Below are positions 12,490 to 24,256 of a stretch of 32,608 nucleotides of DNA, piece by piece. Source of the stretch: Utricularia gibba (taxonomy: Eukaryota > Streptophyta > Magnoliopsida > Lamiales > Lentibulariaceae); NCBI GenBank assembly GCA_002189035.1, contig NEEC01000364.1:1-32608 (forward strand). The letters are read 5' to 3'. Position 1 is the stretch's first letter; each line of letters starts with the position of its first letter. Under the pieces are notes generated by a model. The model saw only the letters and a program-made list of their open reading frames with translations. It searched no databases and had not been told where the DNA came from. The translations under genes and the position numbers were made by a program.

Positions 12490-12799
12490 ATGATGCATTT
12501 GTTTAAATTATGATGTCACGTGCACCCACATGTTTTTTTAAACAACTTACTTTATACTTGAGCAGGCGGTCTTGGGGGGGAGGAACGGGACAAAAGTCAG
12601 CTTAGGCTTGCACCGAGAGTTAGTTGTAGTCCGGCAAATAAAGTGATGTATTTATTATCGTTCGGTTTTCGGGGGCTGCCTACATGTTTTTTCAAGGAAC
12701 CGCTTCTCGTTTTGTGGCGGCCAGTCTCGCTGGGAACTTGGTCCTTGACCGATTCTGTATGGCTCATGAGGTCAACTGGATGCAAATCGATTAAAAAAA
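12490..12799 (+). repeat. Type C mosaic monomer 3
   Basis: Clear C copy: CATGTTTTTTTAAAC at the T-tract (B-like, lacking the C of TTTCAAC), GGGGGGGAGGAACGGG, then AGTCAGCTTAGGC before a return to A at CTTGCACCGAGAG. It also has ACATGTTTTTTCAAGG in its right half, shared with the C copy at 22098. Confidence 0.82.
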
Positions 12800-13109
12800 A
12801 TGATGCATTTGTTTAAATTATGATGTCACGTGCACCCACATGATTTTTTCAACAACTTACTTTATACTTGAGCAGGCGGTCTTTGGGTGCACCTGGAACG
12901 GGACAAAGGTAATGTTTGGCTTGCACCGAGAGTTAGTTGTAGTCCGGCAAATAAAGTGATGTATTTATTATCGTTCGTTTTTCGGGGCTGCCTACATGGT
13001 TTTTCAAGGAACCGCTTCTCGTTTTTTGGCGGCAGTCTCGCTGGAACTTGGTCCTTGACCCCATTCTGTATGGCTCATGAGGTCAACTGGATGCAAATCG
13101 ATAAAAAAA

Positions 13110-13411
13110 ATGATGCATTTGTTTAAATTACGATGTCACGTGCACCCCACATGATTTTTTTAACAACTACTTTATACTGAGGAGGCGGTTTTGGGGGGCA
13201 CTTGGAACCGGAAAAAGATCAGCTTAGGCCTTGCCCAAAGTAAGTTGTAGCCGGCAAAGAAAGTGATGTATTTATTAGTTCGGTTTTCGGTGTTGCCTAC
13301 ATGGTTTTTCAAGGAACAGCTTCTCGTTTTGTGGCGGCCAGTCTCGCTAGGAACTTGGTCCCCCGCGATTCTTTATGGCTCATGAGGACAAAAGGATGCA
13401 AATCAAAAAAA
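13110..13411 (+). repeat. Type B monomer 7 (B1 form)
   Basis: A 302-bp B copy with ACTGAGGAGGCGG, GGAACCGG, GATCAGCTTAGG, GCAAAGAAAG, GGAACAGC, GCTAGGAAC and GAGGACAAAAGG. TTAACGTTCGG is shortened to TTAGTTCGG. The tail loses the GATG/GAATAC segment (AATCAAAAAAAATG). Exit is GATGTC, not GATATC. Confidence 0.9.
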
Positions 13412-15278
13412 ATGATGCATTTGTTTAAATTACGATGTCACGTGCACCCCACATGATTTTTTCAACAACTTACTTTATACTTGAGCAGGCGGTCTTTGGG
13501 TGCACTTGGAACGGGACAAAAGGTAAGGTTGGCTTGCACGAGAGTTAGTTGTAGTCCGGCAAATAAAGATGTATTTATTATCGTTCGGTTTTCGGGGTGC
13601 CTACATGGTTTTTCAAGGAACCGCTTCTCGTTTTGTGGCGGCCAGTCTCGCTGGGAACTTGGTCCTTGACCCCGATTCTGTATGGCTCATGAGGTCAACT
13701 GGATGCAAATCGATTAAAAAAAATGATGCATTTGTTTAAATTATGATGTCACGTGCACCCCACATGATTTTTTTAACAACTTACTTTATACTTGAGCAGG
13801 CGGTCTTTGGTGCACCTGGAACGGGACAAAGGTAAGGTATGGCTTGCATCGAGAGTTAGTTGTAGTCCGGCAAATAAAGTGATGTATTTATTATCGTTCG
13901 TTTTCGGGGCTGCCTACATGGTTTTTCAAGGAACCGCTTCTCGTTTTGTGGCGGCCAGTCTCGCTGGGAACTTGGTCCTTGACCCCGATTCTGTATGGCT
14001 CATGAGGTCAACTGGATGCAAATCGATTAAAAAAAATGATGCATTTGTTTAAATTATGATGTCACGTGCACCCCACATGATTTTTTCAAACAACTTACTT
14101 TATACTTGAGCAGGCGGTCTTTGGGTGCACCTGGAACGGGACAAAGGTAATGTTTGGCTTGCACCGAGAGTTAGTTGTAGTCCGGCAAATAAAGTGATGT
14201 ATTTATTATCGTTCGTTTTCGGGGCTGCCTACATGGTTTTCAAGGAACCGCTTCTCGTTTTGTGGCGGCCAGTCTCGCTGGGAACTTGGTCCTTGACCCG
14301 ATTCTGTATGGCTCATGAGGTCAACTGGATGCAAATCGATTAAAAAAAATGATGCATTTGTTTAAATTATGATGTCACGTGCACCCCACATGATTTTTTT
14401 CAACAACTTACTTTATACTTGAGCAGGCGGTTTTGGGGCACCTGGAACGGGACAAAGGTAAGTTTGGCTTGCACCGAGAGTTAGTTGTAGTCCGGCAAAT
14501 AAAGTGATGTATTTATTATCGTTCGTTTTTCGGGCTGCCTACATGGTTTTTCAAGGAACCGCTTCTCGTTTTGTGGCGGCCAGTCTCGCTGGGAACTTGG
14601 TCCTTGACCCCGATTCTGTATGGCTCATGAGGTCAACTGGATGCAAATCGATTAAAAAAAATGATGCATTTTTAAATTATGATGTCACGTGCACCCCACA
14701 TGATTTTTTCAACAACTTACTTTATACTTGAGCAGGCGGTCTTTGGGGCACCTGGAACGGGACAAAAGTAAGTTGGCTTGCACCGAGAGTTAGTTGTAGT
14801 CCGGCAATAAAGTGATGTATTTATTATCGTTCGGTTTTCGGGGGCTGCCTACATGGTTTTTCAAGGAACCGCTTCTCGTTTTGTGGCGGCCAGTCTCGCT
14901 GGGAACTTGGTCCTTGACCCGATTCTGTATGGCTCATGAGGTCAACTGGATGCAAATCGATTAAAAAAAATGATGCATTTGTTTAAATTATGATGTCACG
15001 TGCACCCCACATGATTTTTTCAACAACTTACTTTATACTTGAGCAGGCGGTTTGGGCACTGGAACGGGACAAAAGTAATGTTGGCTTGCACCGAGAGTTA
15101 GTTGTAGTCCGGCAAATAAAGTGATGTATTTATTATCGTTCGTTTTTCGGGGGCTGCCTACATGTTTTTTCAAGGAACCGCTTCTCGTTTTGTGGCGGCC
15201 AGTCTCGCTGGGAACTTGGTCCTTGACCCGATTCTGTATGGCTCATGAGGTCAACTGGATGCAAATCGAATAAAAAAA
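13412..15278 (+). repeat. Six A monomers between B copies 7 and 8
   Basis: Starts at 13412, 13723, 14036, 14349, 14661 and 14970. The first has GGTAAGGTTGG and AAATAAAGATG (post-B alleles), the second GGTAAGGTATGG with GCATCGAG. GGTAATG appears at 14036. The last has AGTAATG and CGAATAAA, the pre-B signature, next to a shortened TTTGGGCACTGG. Confidence 0.88.
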
Positions 15279-15580
15279 ATGATGCATTTGTTTAAATTAC
15301 GATGTCAAGTGCACCCCACATGATTTTTAACAACATACTTTATACATGAGGAGGCGGTTTTGGGGCACTTGGAACCGGAAAAAGTCAGCTTAGGCTTGCC
15401 CAAAGTAGTTGTAGCCCGGCAAAAGTGATGTATTTATTAACGTTCGGTTTTCGGTGTTGCCTACATGGTTTTTCAAGGAACAGCTTCTCGTTTTGTGGCG
15501 GCCAGTCTCGCTAGGAACTTGGTCCGGGCCCCGATTCTTTATGGCTCATGAGGACAAAAGGATACAAATCAATGAATACA
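15279..15580 (+). repeat. Type B monomer 8 (first B2 form)
   Basis: First B copy whose entry reads GTCAAGTGC, so the CACGTG palindrome is broken. It also has ACATACTTTATACATGAGG and the tail GATACAAATCAATGAATAC. Other B marks are GGAACCGG, GTCAGCTTAGG, AACGTTCGG, GGAACAGC and GGTCCGGGCCCC. Exit GATATC at 15603-15608. Confidence 0.92.
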
Positions 15581-16828
15581 ATGATGCATTTGTTTAAATT
15601 ACGATATCACGTGCACCCCACATGATTTTTTCAACAACTTACTTTATACTTGAGCAGGCGGTTTTGGTGCACTTGGAACGGGACAAAGGTAAGGTTGGCT
15701 TGCCGAGAGTTAGTTGTAGTCCGGCAAATAAAGTGATGTATTTATTATCGTTCGTTTTCGGGGGCTGCCTACATGGTTTTTCAAGGAACCGCTTCTCGTT
15801 TTGTGGCGGCCAGTCTCGCTGGGAACTTGGTCCTTGACCCCGATTCTGTATGGCTCATGAGGTCAACTGGATGCAAATCGATTAAAAAAAATGATGCATT
15901 TGTTTAAATTATGATGTCACGTGCACCCCACATGATTTTTTCAACAACTTACTTTATACTTGAGCAGGCGGTCTTTGGGTGCACCTGGAACGGACAAAGG
16001 TAAGGTTGGCTTGCATCGAGAGTTAGTTGTAGTCCGGCAAATAAAGTGATGTATTTATTATCGTTCGTTTTCGGGGCTGCCTACATGGTTTTTCAAGGAA
16101 CCGCTTCTCGTTTTGTGGCGGCCAGTCTCGCTGGGAACTTGGTCCTTGACCCCGATTCTGTATGGCTCATGAGGTCAACTGGATGCAAATCGATTAAAAA
16201 AATGATGCATTTGTTTAAATTATGATGTCACGTGCACCCCACATGATTTTTTCAACAACTTACTTTATACTTGAGCAGGCGGTCTTTGGGTGCACCTGGA
16301 ACGGGACAAAGGTAATGTTTGGCTTGCACCGAGAGTTAGTTGTAGTCGGCAAATAAAGTGATGTATTTATTATCGTTCGGTTTTCGGGGGCTGCCTACAT
16401 GGTTTTTCAAGGAACCGCTTCTCGTTTTGTGGCGGCCAGTCTCGCTGGGAACTTGGTCCTTGACCCCGATTCTGTATGGCTCATGAGGTCAACTGGATGC
16501 AAATCGATTAAAAAAAATGATGCATTTGTTTAAATTATGATGTCACGTGCACCCCACATGATTTTTTCAACAACTTACTTTATACTTGAGCAGGGTCTTT
16601 GGGTGCACCTGGAACGGGACAAAGGTAATGTTTGGCTTGCACCGAGAGTTAGTTGTAGTCCGGCAAATAAAGTGATGTATTTATTATCGTTCGTTTTCGG
16701 GGGCTGCCTACATGGTTTTTCAAGGAACCGCTTCTCGTTTTGTGGCGGCCAGTCTCGCTGGAACTTGGTCCTTGACCCCGATTCTGTATGGCTCATGAGG
16801 TCAACTGGATGCAAATCGATTAAAAAAA

Positions 16829-17133
16829 ATGATGCATTTGTTTAAATTATGATGTCACGTGCACCCCACATGATTTTTTCAACAACTTACTTTATACTTG
16901 AGCAGGCGGTCTTGGGGGCATGGAACGGACAAAAGTAAGTAGGCTTGCACCGAGAGTTAGTTGTAGTCCGGCAAATAAAGTGATGTATTTATTATCGTTC
17001 GGTTTTCGGGGCTGCCTACATTTTTCAAGGAACCGCTTCTCGTTTTGTGGCGGCCAGTCTCGCTGGGAACTTGGTCCTTGACCCGATTCTGTATGGCTCA
17101 TGAGGTCAACTGGATGCAAATCGATTAAAAAAA
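16829..17133 (+). repeat. Weak type C mosaic monomer 4
   Basis: An A copy with TTGGGGGCATGGAACGG and AGTAAGTAGGC. It shares the shortened G-rich stretch of C copies but not the full TCAGCTTAGG patch. The TGG of ACATGG is also lost in its right half (TACATTTTTC). It could instead be an independently eroded A copy. Confidence 0.55.
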
Positions 17134-18382
17134 ATGATGCATTTGTTTAAATTATGATGTCACGTGCACCCCACATGATTTTTCAACAACTTACTTTATA
17201 CTTGAGCAGGCGGTCTTTGGGTGCACCTGGAACGGGACAAAGGTAAGTTTGGCTTGCACCGAGAGTTAGTTGTAGTCCGGCAAATAAAGTGATGTATTTA
17301 TTATCGTTCGTTTTCGGGGGCTGCCTACATGGTTTTTCAAGGAACCGCTTCTCGTTTGTGGCGGCCAGTCTCGCTGGGAACTTGGTCCTTGACCCCGATT
17401 CTGTATGGCTCATGAGGTCAACTGGATGCAAATCGATTAAAAAAAATGATGCATTTGTTTAAATTATGATGTCACGTGCACCCCACATGATTTTTTCAAC
17501 AACTTACTTTATACTTGAGCAGGCGGTCTTTGGGTGCACCTGGAACGGGACAAAGGTAAGTTTGGCTTGCACCGAGAGTTAGTTGTAGTCCGGCAAATAA
17601 AGTGATGTATTTATTATCGTTCGTTTTCGGGGGCTGCCTACATGGTTTTCAAGGAACCGCTTCTCGTTTTGTGGCGGCCAGTCTCGCTGGAACTTGGTCC
17701 TTGACCCCGATTCTGTATGGCTCATGAGGTCAACTGGATGCAAATCGATTAAAAAAAATGATGCATTTGTTTAAATTATGATGTCACGTGCACCCCACAT
17801 GATTTTTTCAACAACTTACTTTATACTTGAGCAGGCGGTCTTTGGGTGCACCTGGAACGGGACAAAGGTAATGTTTGGCTTGCACCGAGAGTTAGTTGTA
17901 GTCCGGCAAATAAAGTGATGTATTTATTATCGTTCGTTTTCGGGGCTGCCTACATGGTTTTTCAAGGAACCGCTTCTCGTTTTGTGGCGGCCAGTCTCGC
18001 TGGGAACTTGGTCCTTGACCCGATTCTGTATGGCTCATGAGGTCAACTGGATGCAAATCGATTAAAAAAAATGATGCATTGTTTAAATTATGATGTCACG
18101 TGCACCCCACATGATTTTTTCAACAACTTACTTTATACTTGAGCAGGCGGTCTTTGGGTGCACCTGGAACGGGACAAAGGTAATGTTTGGCTTGCACCGA
18201 GAGTTAGTTGTAGTCCGGCAAATAAAGTGATGTATTTATTATCGTTCGTTTTCGGGGCTGCCTACATGGTTTTTCAAGGAACCGCTTCTCGTTTTTGGCG
18301 GCCAGTCTCGCTGGGAACTTGGTCCTTGACCCCGATTCTGTATGGCTCATGAGGTCAACTGGATGCAAATCGATTAAAAAAA

Positions 18383-18674
18383 ATGATGCATTTGTTTAAA
18401 TTATGATGTCACGTGCACCCCACATGATTTTTTAACAACTTACTTTATACTTGAGCAGGCGGTCTTCGGACAAAAGTTTGGCTTGCACCGAGAGTTAGTT
18501 GTAGTCCGGCAAATAAAGTGATGTATTTATTATCGTTCGTTTTCGGGGGCTGCCTACATGGTTTTTCAAGGAACCGCTTCTCGTTTTGTGGCGGCCAGTC
18601 TCGCTGGGAACTTGGTCCTTGACCCGATTCTGTATGGCTCATGAGGTCAACTGGATGCAAATCGATTAAAAAAA
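18383..18674 (+). repeat. A monomer with deletion in the variable stretch, 292 bp
   Basis: GTCTTTGGGTGCACCTGGAACGGGAC is reduced to GTCTTCGGAC, and GGTA is missing afterwards (AAAAGTTTGG). The T-tract form TTTTTTAACAAC is B-like. The rest is ordinary A. It is the third-shortest copy and lies two places before B copy 9. Confidence 0.8.
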
Positions 18675-18984
18675 ATGATGCATTTGTTTAAATTATGATG
18701 TCACGTGCACCCCACATGATTTTTTCAACAACTTACTTTATACTTGAGCAGGCGGTCTTTGGGTGCACCTGGAACGGACAAAGGTAATGTTTGGCTTGCA
18801 CCGAGAGTTAGTTGTAGTCCGGCAAATAAAGTGATGTATTTATTATCGTTCGTTTTCGGGGGCTGCCTACATGGTTTTTCAAGGAACCGCTTCTCGTTTT
18901 TTGGCGGCCAGTCTCGCTGGGAACTTGGTCCTTGACCCATTCTGTCGCTCATGAGGTCAACTGGATGCAAATCGAATAAAAAAA

Positions 18985-19294
18985 ATGATGCATTTGTTTA
19001 AATTACGATGTCAAGTGCACCCCACATGATTTTTTAACAACATACTTTATACATGAGGAGGCGGTTTTGGGGGGCACTTGGAACCGGAAAAAGATCAGCT
19101 TAGGCTTGCCCAAAGTAAGTTGTAGCCCGGCAAAGAAAGTGATGTATTTATTAACGTTCGGTTTTCGGTGTTGCCTACATGGTTTTTCAAGGAACAGCTT
19201 CTCGTTTTGTGGCGGCCAGTCTCGCTAGGAACTTGGTCCGGGCCCCGATTCTTTATGGCTCATGAGGACAAAAGGATACAAATCAATGAATACA
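18985..19294 (+). repeat. Type B monomer 9 (B2 form, good reference B copy)
   Basis: A complete 310-bp B copy with all class marks: GTCAAGTGC, ACATACTTTATACATGAGG, GGAACCGGAAAAAG, ATCAGCTTAGG, GCCCAAAGTAAG, GTAGCCCGGCAAAG, AACGTTCGG, CGGTGTTGCC, GGAACAGC, GCTAGGAAC, GGTCCGGGCCCC, CTTTATGG, GAGGACAAAAGGATAC and AATCAATGAATAC. Exit GATATC at 19317-19322. Confidence 0.93.
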
Positions 19295-21164
19295 ATGATG
19301 CATTTGTTTAAATTACGATATCACGTGCACCCCACATGATTTTTTCAACAACTTACTTTATACTTGAGCAGGCGGTTTGGGTGCACTTGGAACGGGACAA
19401 AGGTAAGGTATGGCTTGCATCGAGAGTTAGTTGTAGTCCGGCAAATAAAAAGATGTATTTATTATCGTTCGTTTTCGGGGGCTGCCTACATGGTTTTTCA
19501 AGGAACCGCTTCTCGTTTTGTGGCGGCCAGTCTCGCTGGGAACTTGGTCCTTGACCCCGATTCTGTATGGCTCATGAGGTCAACTGGATGCAAATCGATT
19601 AAAAAAAATGATGCATTTGTTTAAATTATGATGTCACGTGCACCCCACATGATTTTTTCAACAACTTACTTTATACTTGAGCAGGCGGTCTTTGGGTGCA
19701 CCTGGAACGGACAAAGGTAAGTTGGCTTGCACCGAGAGTTAGTTGTAGTCCGGCAAATAAAGTGATGTATTTATTATCGTTCGTTTTCGGGCTGCTGCCA
19801 TGTTTTTTCAAGGAACCGCTTCTCGTTTTGTGGCGGCCAGTCTCGCTGGGAACTTGGTCCTTGACCCCGATTCTGTATGGCTCATGAGGTCAACTGGATG
19901 CAAATCGATTAAAAAAAATGATGCATTTGTTTAAATTATGATGTCACGTGCACCCCACATGATTTTTTCAACAACTTACTTTATACTTGAGCAGGCGGTC
20001 TTTGGGTGCACCTGGAACGGGACAAAGGTAATGTTTGGCTTGCACCGAGAGTTAGTTGTAGTCCGGCAAATAAAGTGATGTATTTATTATCGTTCGGTTT
20101 TCGGGGGCTGCCTACATGGTTTTTCAAGGAACCGCTTCTCGTTTTGTGGCGGCCAGTCTCGCTGGGAACTTGGTCCTTGACCCGATTCTGTATGGCTCAT
20201 GAGGTCAACTGGATGCAAATCGATTAAAAAAAATGATGCATTTGTTTAAATTATGATGTCACGTGCACCCCACATGATTTTTTCAACAACTTACTTTACT
20301 TGAGCAGGCGGTCTTTGGGTGCACCTGGAACGGGACAAAGGTAATGTTTGGCTTGCACGAGAGTTAGTTGTAGTCCGGCAAATAAAGTGATGTATTTATT
20401 ATCGTTCGTTTTCGGGGGCTGCCTACATGGTTTTTCAAGGAACCGCTTCTCGTTTTGTGGCGGCCAGTCTCGCTGGGAACTTGGTCCTTGACCCCGATTC
20501 TGTATGGCTCATGAGGTCAACTGGATGCAAATCGAAAAAAAATGATGCATTTATTTAAATTATGATGTCACGTGCACCCCACATGTTTTTTTAACAACTT
20601 ACTTTATACTTGAGCAGCGGTTTGGGGGGAAGGAACGGACAAAAGTCAGCTTAGGCTTGCACCGAGAGTTAGTTGTAGTCCGGCAAATAAAGTGATGTAT
20701 TTATTATCGTTCGGTTTTCGGGGGCTGCCTACATGTTTTTCAAGGAACCGCTTCTCGTTTTGTGGCGGCCAGTCTCGCTGGGAACTTGGTCCTTGACCCG
20801 ATTCTGTATGGCTCATGAGGTCAACTGGATGCAAATCGATTAAAAAAAATGATGCATTTGTTTAAATTATGATGTCACGTGCACCCCACATGATTTTTTC
20901 AACAACTTACTTTATACTTGAGCAGGCGGTCTTTGGGTGCACCTGGAACGGGACAAAGGTAATGTTTGGCTTGCACCGAGAGTTAGTTGTAGTCCGGCAA
21001 ATAAAGTGATGTATTTATTATCGTTCGTTTTTCGGGGGCTGCCTACATGGTTTTTCAAGGAACCGCTTCTCGTTTTGTGGCGGCCAGTCTCGCTGGGAAC
21101 TTGGTCCTTGACCCCATTTCTGTCTTGCTCATGAGGTCAACTGGATGCAAATCGAATAAAAAAA
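19295..21164 (+). repeat. Six monomers (five A, one C) between B copies 9 and 10
   Basis: Starts at 19295, 19608, 19918, 20233, 20542 (C) and 20849. The first has GGTAAGGTATGG, GCATCGAG and an expanded AAATAAAAAG. The copy at 19608 has a scrambled CGGGCTGCTGCCATG near 19788. The last, directly after C, has GGTAATG, CCCCATTTCTGTCTTGCTC and CGAATAAA. Confidence 0.88.
20542..20848 (+). repeat. Type C mosaic monomer 5
   Basis: Clear C copy with CATGTTTTTTTAAC, GGGGGGAAGGAACGG and AGTCAGCTTAGGC, then A from CTTGCACCGAGAG. It is followed by one GGTAATG A copy and then B, the same local order as at 5115 and 12490. Confidence 0.82.
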
Positions 21165-21475
21165 ATGATGCATTTGTTTAAATTACGATGTCAAGTGCAC
21201 CCCACATGATTTTTTTAACAACATACTTTATACATGAGGAGGCGGTTTTGGGGGCACTTGGAACCGGAAAAAGATCAGCTTAGGCCTTGGCCCAAAGTAA
21301 GTTGTAGCCCGGCAAAGAAAGTGATGTATTTATTAACGTTCGGTTTTCGGTGTTGCCTACATGGTTTTTCAAGGAACAGCTTCTCGTTTTGTGGCGGCCA
21401 GTCTCGCTAGGAACTTGGTCCGGCCCGCGATTCTTATGGCTCATGAGGACAAAAGGATACAAATCAATGAATACA
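21165..21475 (+). repeat. Type B monomer 10 (B2 form)
   Basis: A 311-bp B copy with GTCAAGTGC, TACATGAGGAGG, GGAACCGG, GATCAGCTTAGGCC, AACGTTCGG, GGAACAGC and GCTAGGAAC. The GC segment is GGTCCGGCCCGCGATTC, with CTTATGG for CTTTATGG. Exit GATATC at 21498-21503. Confidence 0.92.
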
Positions 21476-22708
21476 ATGATGCATTTGTTTAAATTACGAT
21501 ATCACGTGCACCCCACATGATTTTTTCAACAACTTACTTTATACTTGAGCAGGCGGTCTTTGGGTGCACCTGGAACGGGACAAAGGTAAGGTTGGCTTGC
21601 ATCGAGAGTTAGTTGTAGTCCGGCAAAAAAAAGTGATGTATTTATTATCGTTCGGTTTTCGGGGGCTGCCTACATGGTTTTTCAAGGAACCGCTTCTCGT
21701 TTTGTGGCGGCCAGTCTCGCTGGGAACTTGGTCCTTGACCCGATTCTGTATGGCTCATGAGGTCAACTGGATGCAAATCGATTAAAAAAAATGATGCATT
21801 TGTTTAAATTATGATGTCACGTGCACCCCACATTTTTTCAACAACTTACTTTATACTTGAGCAGGCGGTCTTGGGGTGCACCTGGAACGGACAAAGTAAG
21901 GTTGGCTTGCACCGAGAGTTAGTTGTAGTCCGGCAAATAAAGTGATGTATTTATTATCGTTCGTTTTCGGGGCTGCCTACATGGTTTTTCAAGGAACCGC
22001 TTCTCGTTTTGTGGCGGCCAGTCTCGCTGGGAACTTGGTCCTTGACCCCGATTCTGTATGGCTCATGAGGTCAACTGGATGCAAATCGATTAAAAAAATG
22101 ATGCATTTATTTAAATTATGATGTCACGTGCACCCCACATGTTTTTTTAACAACTTACTTTATACTTGAGCAGGCGGTCTTAGGAACCGGACAAAGTTTA
22201 GGCTTGCACGAGAGTTAGTTGTAGTCCGGCAAATAAAGTGATGTATTTATTATCGTTCGGTTTTCGGGGCTGCCTACATGTTTTTTCAAGGAACCGCTTC
22301 TCGTTTTGTGGCGGCCAGTCTCGCTGGGAACTTGGTCCTTGACCCGATTCTGTATGGCTCATGAGGTCAACTGGATGCAAATCGATTAAAAAAAATGATG
22401 CATTTGTTTAAATTATGATGTCACGTGCACCCCACATGATTTTTTCAACAACTTACTTTATACTTGAGCAGGCGGTCTTTGGGTGCACCTGGAACGGGAC
22501 AAAGGTAATGTTTGGCTTGCACCGAGAGTTAGTTGTAGTCCGGCAAATAAAGTGATGTATTTATTATCGTTCGTTTTCGGGGGCTGCCTACATGGTTTTC
22601 AAGGAACCGCTTCTCGTTTTTTGGCGGCCAGTCTCGCTGGGAACTTGGTCCTTGACCCCATTTCTGTCTTGCTCATGAGGTCAACTGGATGCAAATCGAA
22701 TAAAAAAA
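21476..22708 (+). repeat. Four monomers (A-A-C-A) between B copies 10 and 11
   Basis: Starts at 21476, 21791, 22098 (C) and 22395. With the preceding B this makes a five-monomer unit, the B-A-C-A order plus one extra A. The first copy has GGTAAGGTTGG, GCATCGAG and GCAAAAAAAAG; the last has GGTAATG, CGTTTTTTGG, CCCCATTTCTGTCTTGCTC and CGAATAAA. Confidence 0.85.
22098..22394 (+). repeat. Type C mosaic monomer 6, 297 bp
   Basis: CATGTTTTTTTAAC, then a shortened GTCTTAGGAACCGGAC and AAGTTTAGGC, then A from CTTGCACGAGAG. AACCGG is a B mark. ACATGTTTTTTCAAGG is shared with the C copy at 12490. One GGTAATG A copy and then B follow. Confidence 0.78.
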
Positions 22709-23011
22709 ATGATGCATTTGTTTAAATTACGATGTCAAGTGCACCCCACATGATTTTTTAACAACATACTTTATACATGAGGAGGCGGTTTTTGGGGGCA
22801 CTTGGAACCGGAAAAAGTCAGCTTAGGCTTGCCCAAAGTAGTTGTAGCCCGGCAAAGAAAGTGATGTATTTATTAACGTTCGGTTTTCGGGGCTGCCTAC
22901 ATGGTTTTCAAGGAACGCTTCTCGTTTTGTGGCGGCCAGTCTCGCTAGGAACTTGGTCCGGGCCCGATTCTTTATGGCTCATGAGGACAAAAGGATGCAA
23001 ATCAATGAAAA
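22709..23011 (+). repeat. Type B monomer 11, double mosaic
   Basis: B on the left (GTCAAGTGC, TACATGAGGAGG, GGAACCGG, GTCAGCTTAGG, AACGTTCGG), A-like in the middle (CGGGGCTGCC, GGAACGCTTCTCG), then B again (GCTAGGAAC, GGGCCCGATTCTTTATGG, GAGGACAAAAGG, ATCAATG). The A-like island lies at about 22890-22920. The exit has TATGATATC (23034-23039), joining A-type TATG to B-type GATATC. Confidence 0.85.
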
Positions 23012-24256
23012 ATGATGCATTTGTTTAAATTATGATATCACGTGCACCCCACATGATTTTTTCAACAACTTACTTTATACTTGAGCAGGCGGTCTTTGGG
23101 TGCACCTGGAACGGGACAAAGTAATGTTTGGCTTGCACCGAGAGTTAGTTGTAGTCCGGCAAATAAAGTGATGTATTTATTATCGTTCGTTTTCGGGGGC
23201 TGCCTACATGGTTTTTCAAGGAACCGCTTCTCGTTTTGTGGCGGCCAGTCTCGCTGGGAACTTGGTCCTTGACCCCGATTCTGTATGGCTCATGAGGTCA
23301 ACTGGATGCAAATCGATAAAAAAAATGATGCATTTGTTTAAATTATGATGTCACGTGCACCCCACATGATTTTTTCAACAACTTACTTTATACTTGAGCA
23401 GGCGGTCTTTTGGTGCACCTGGAACGGGACAAAGGTAATGTTTGGCTTGCACCGAGAGTTAGTTGTAGTCCGGCAAATAAAGTGATGTATTTATTATCGT
23501 TCGTTTTCGGGGCTGCCTACATGGTTTTTCAAGGAAACGCTTCTCGTTTTGTGGCGGCCAGTCTCGCTGGAACTTGGTCCTTGACCCCGATTCTGTATGG
23601 CTCATGAGGTCAACTGGATGCAAATCGATTAAAAAAAATGATGCATTTGTTTAAATTATGTCACGTGCACCCCACATGATTTTTTCAACAACTTACTTTA
23701 TACTTGAGCAGGCGGTTTGGGTGCACTGGAACGGACAAAGGTAAGTTGGCTTGCATCGAGAGTTAGTTGTAGTCCGGCAAATAAAGTGATGTATTTATTA
23801 TCGTTCGTTTTCGGGGGCTGCCTACATGGTTTTTCAAGAACCGCTTCTCGTTTTGTGGCGGCCAGTCTCGCTGGGAACTTGGTCCTTGACCCCGATTCTG
23901 TATGGCTCATGAGGTCAACTGGATGCAAATCGATAAAAAAAATGATGCATTTGTTTAAATTATGATGTCACGTGCACCCCACATGATTTTTTCAACAACT
24001 TACTTTATACTTGAGCAGGCGGTCTTTGGGTGCACTGGAACGGGACAAAGGTAATGTTTGGCTTGCACCGAGAGTTAGTTGTAGTCCGGCAAATAAAGTG
24101 ATGTATTTATTATCGTTCGGTTTTCGGGGGCTGCCTACATGGTTTTTCAAGGAACCGCTTCTCGTTTTGTGGCGGCCAGTCTCGCTGGGAACTTGGTCCT
24201 TGACCCCGATTCTGTATGGCTCATGAGGTCAACTGGATGCAAATCGATTAAAAAAA

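Larger units (their letters stand above)
11864..13109 (+). repeat. Higher-order unit B-A-C-A, 1246 bp
   Basis: Same order as 4506-5732: B, A with GGTAAGGTTGG and GCATCGAG (12174), C with TTGGGGGGGAGGAACGG (12490), A with GGTAATG, CGTTTTTTGG and CCCCATTCTG (12800), then B. The shared C copy and its position inside the unit argue for common descent of the two units. Confidence 0.8.
15581..18984 (+). repeat. Eleven monomers (ten A, one C) between B copies 8 and 9
   Basis: Starts at 15581, 15891, 16202, 16517, 16829 (C), 17134, 17446, 17758, 18071, 18383 (deleted) and 18675. GGTAATG and the shorter CGTTCGTTTTCGG become common here. The final copy carries GGTAATG, CGTTTTTTGG, CCCATTCTGTCGCTC and CGAATAAA, the pre-B signature. 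The copy at 16517 lacks GGCG before GTCTTT (GAGCAGGGTC). Confidence 0.88.

Noticed and set aside
22195-22205. Telomere-like GTTTAGGC
   Set aside because: A single occurrence within a C monomer, produced by deletion in GTCAGCTTAGGC. No tandem telomeric repeats.
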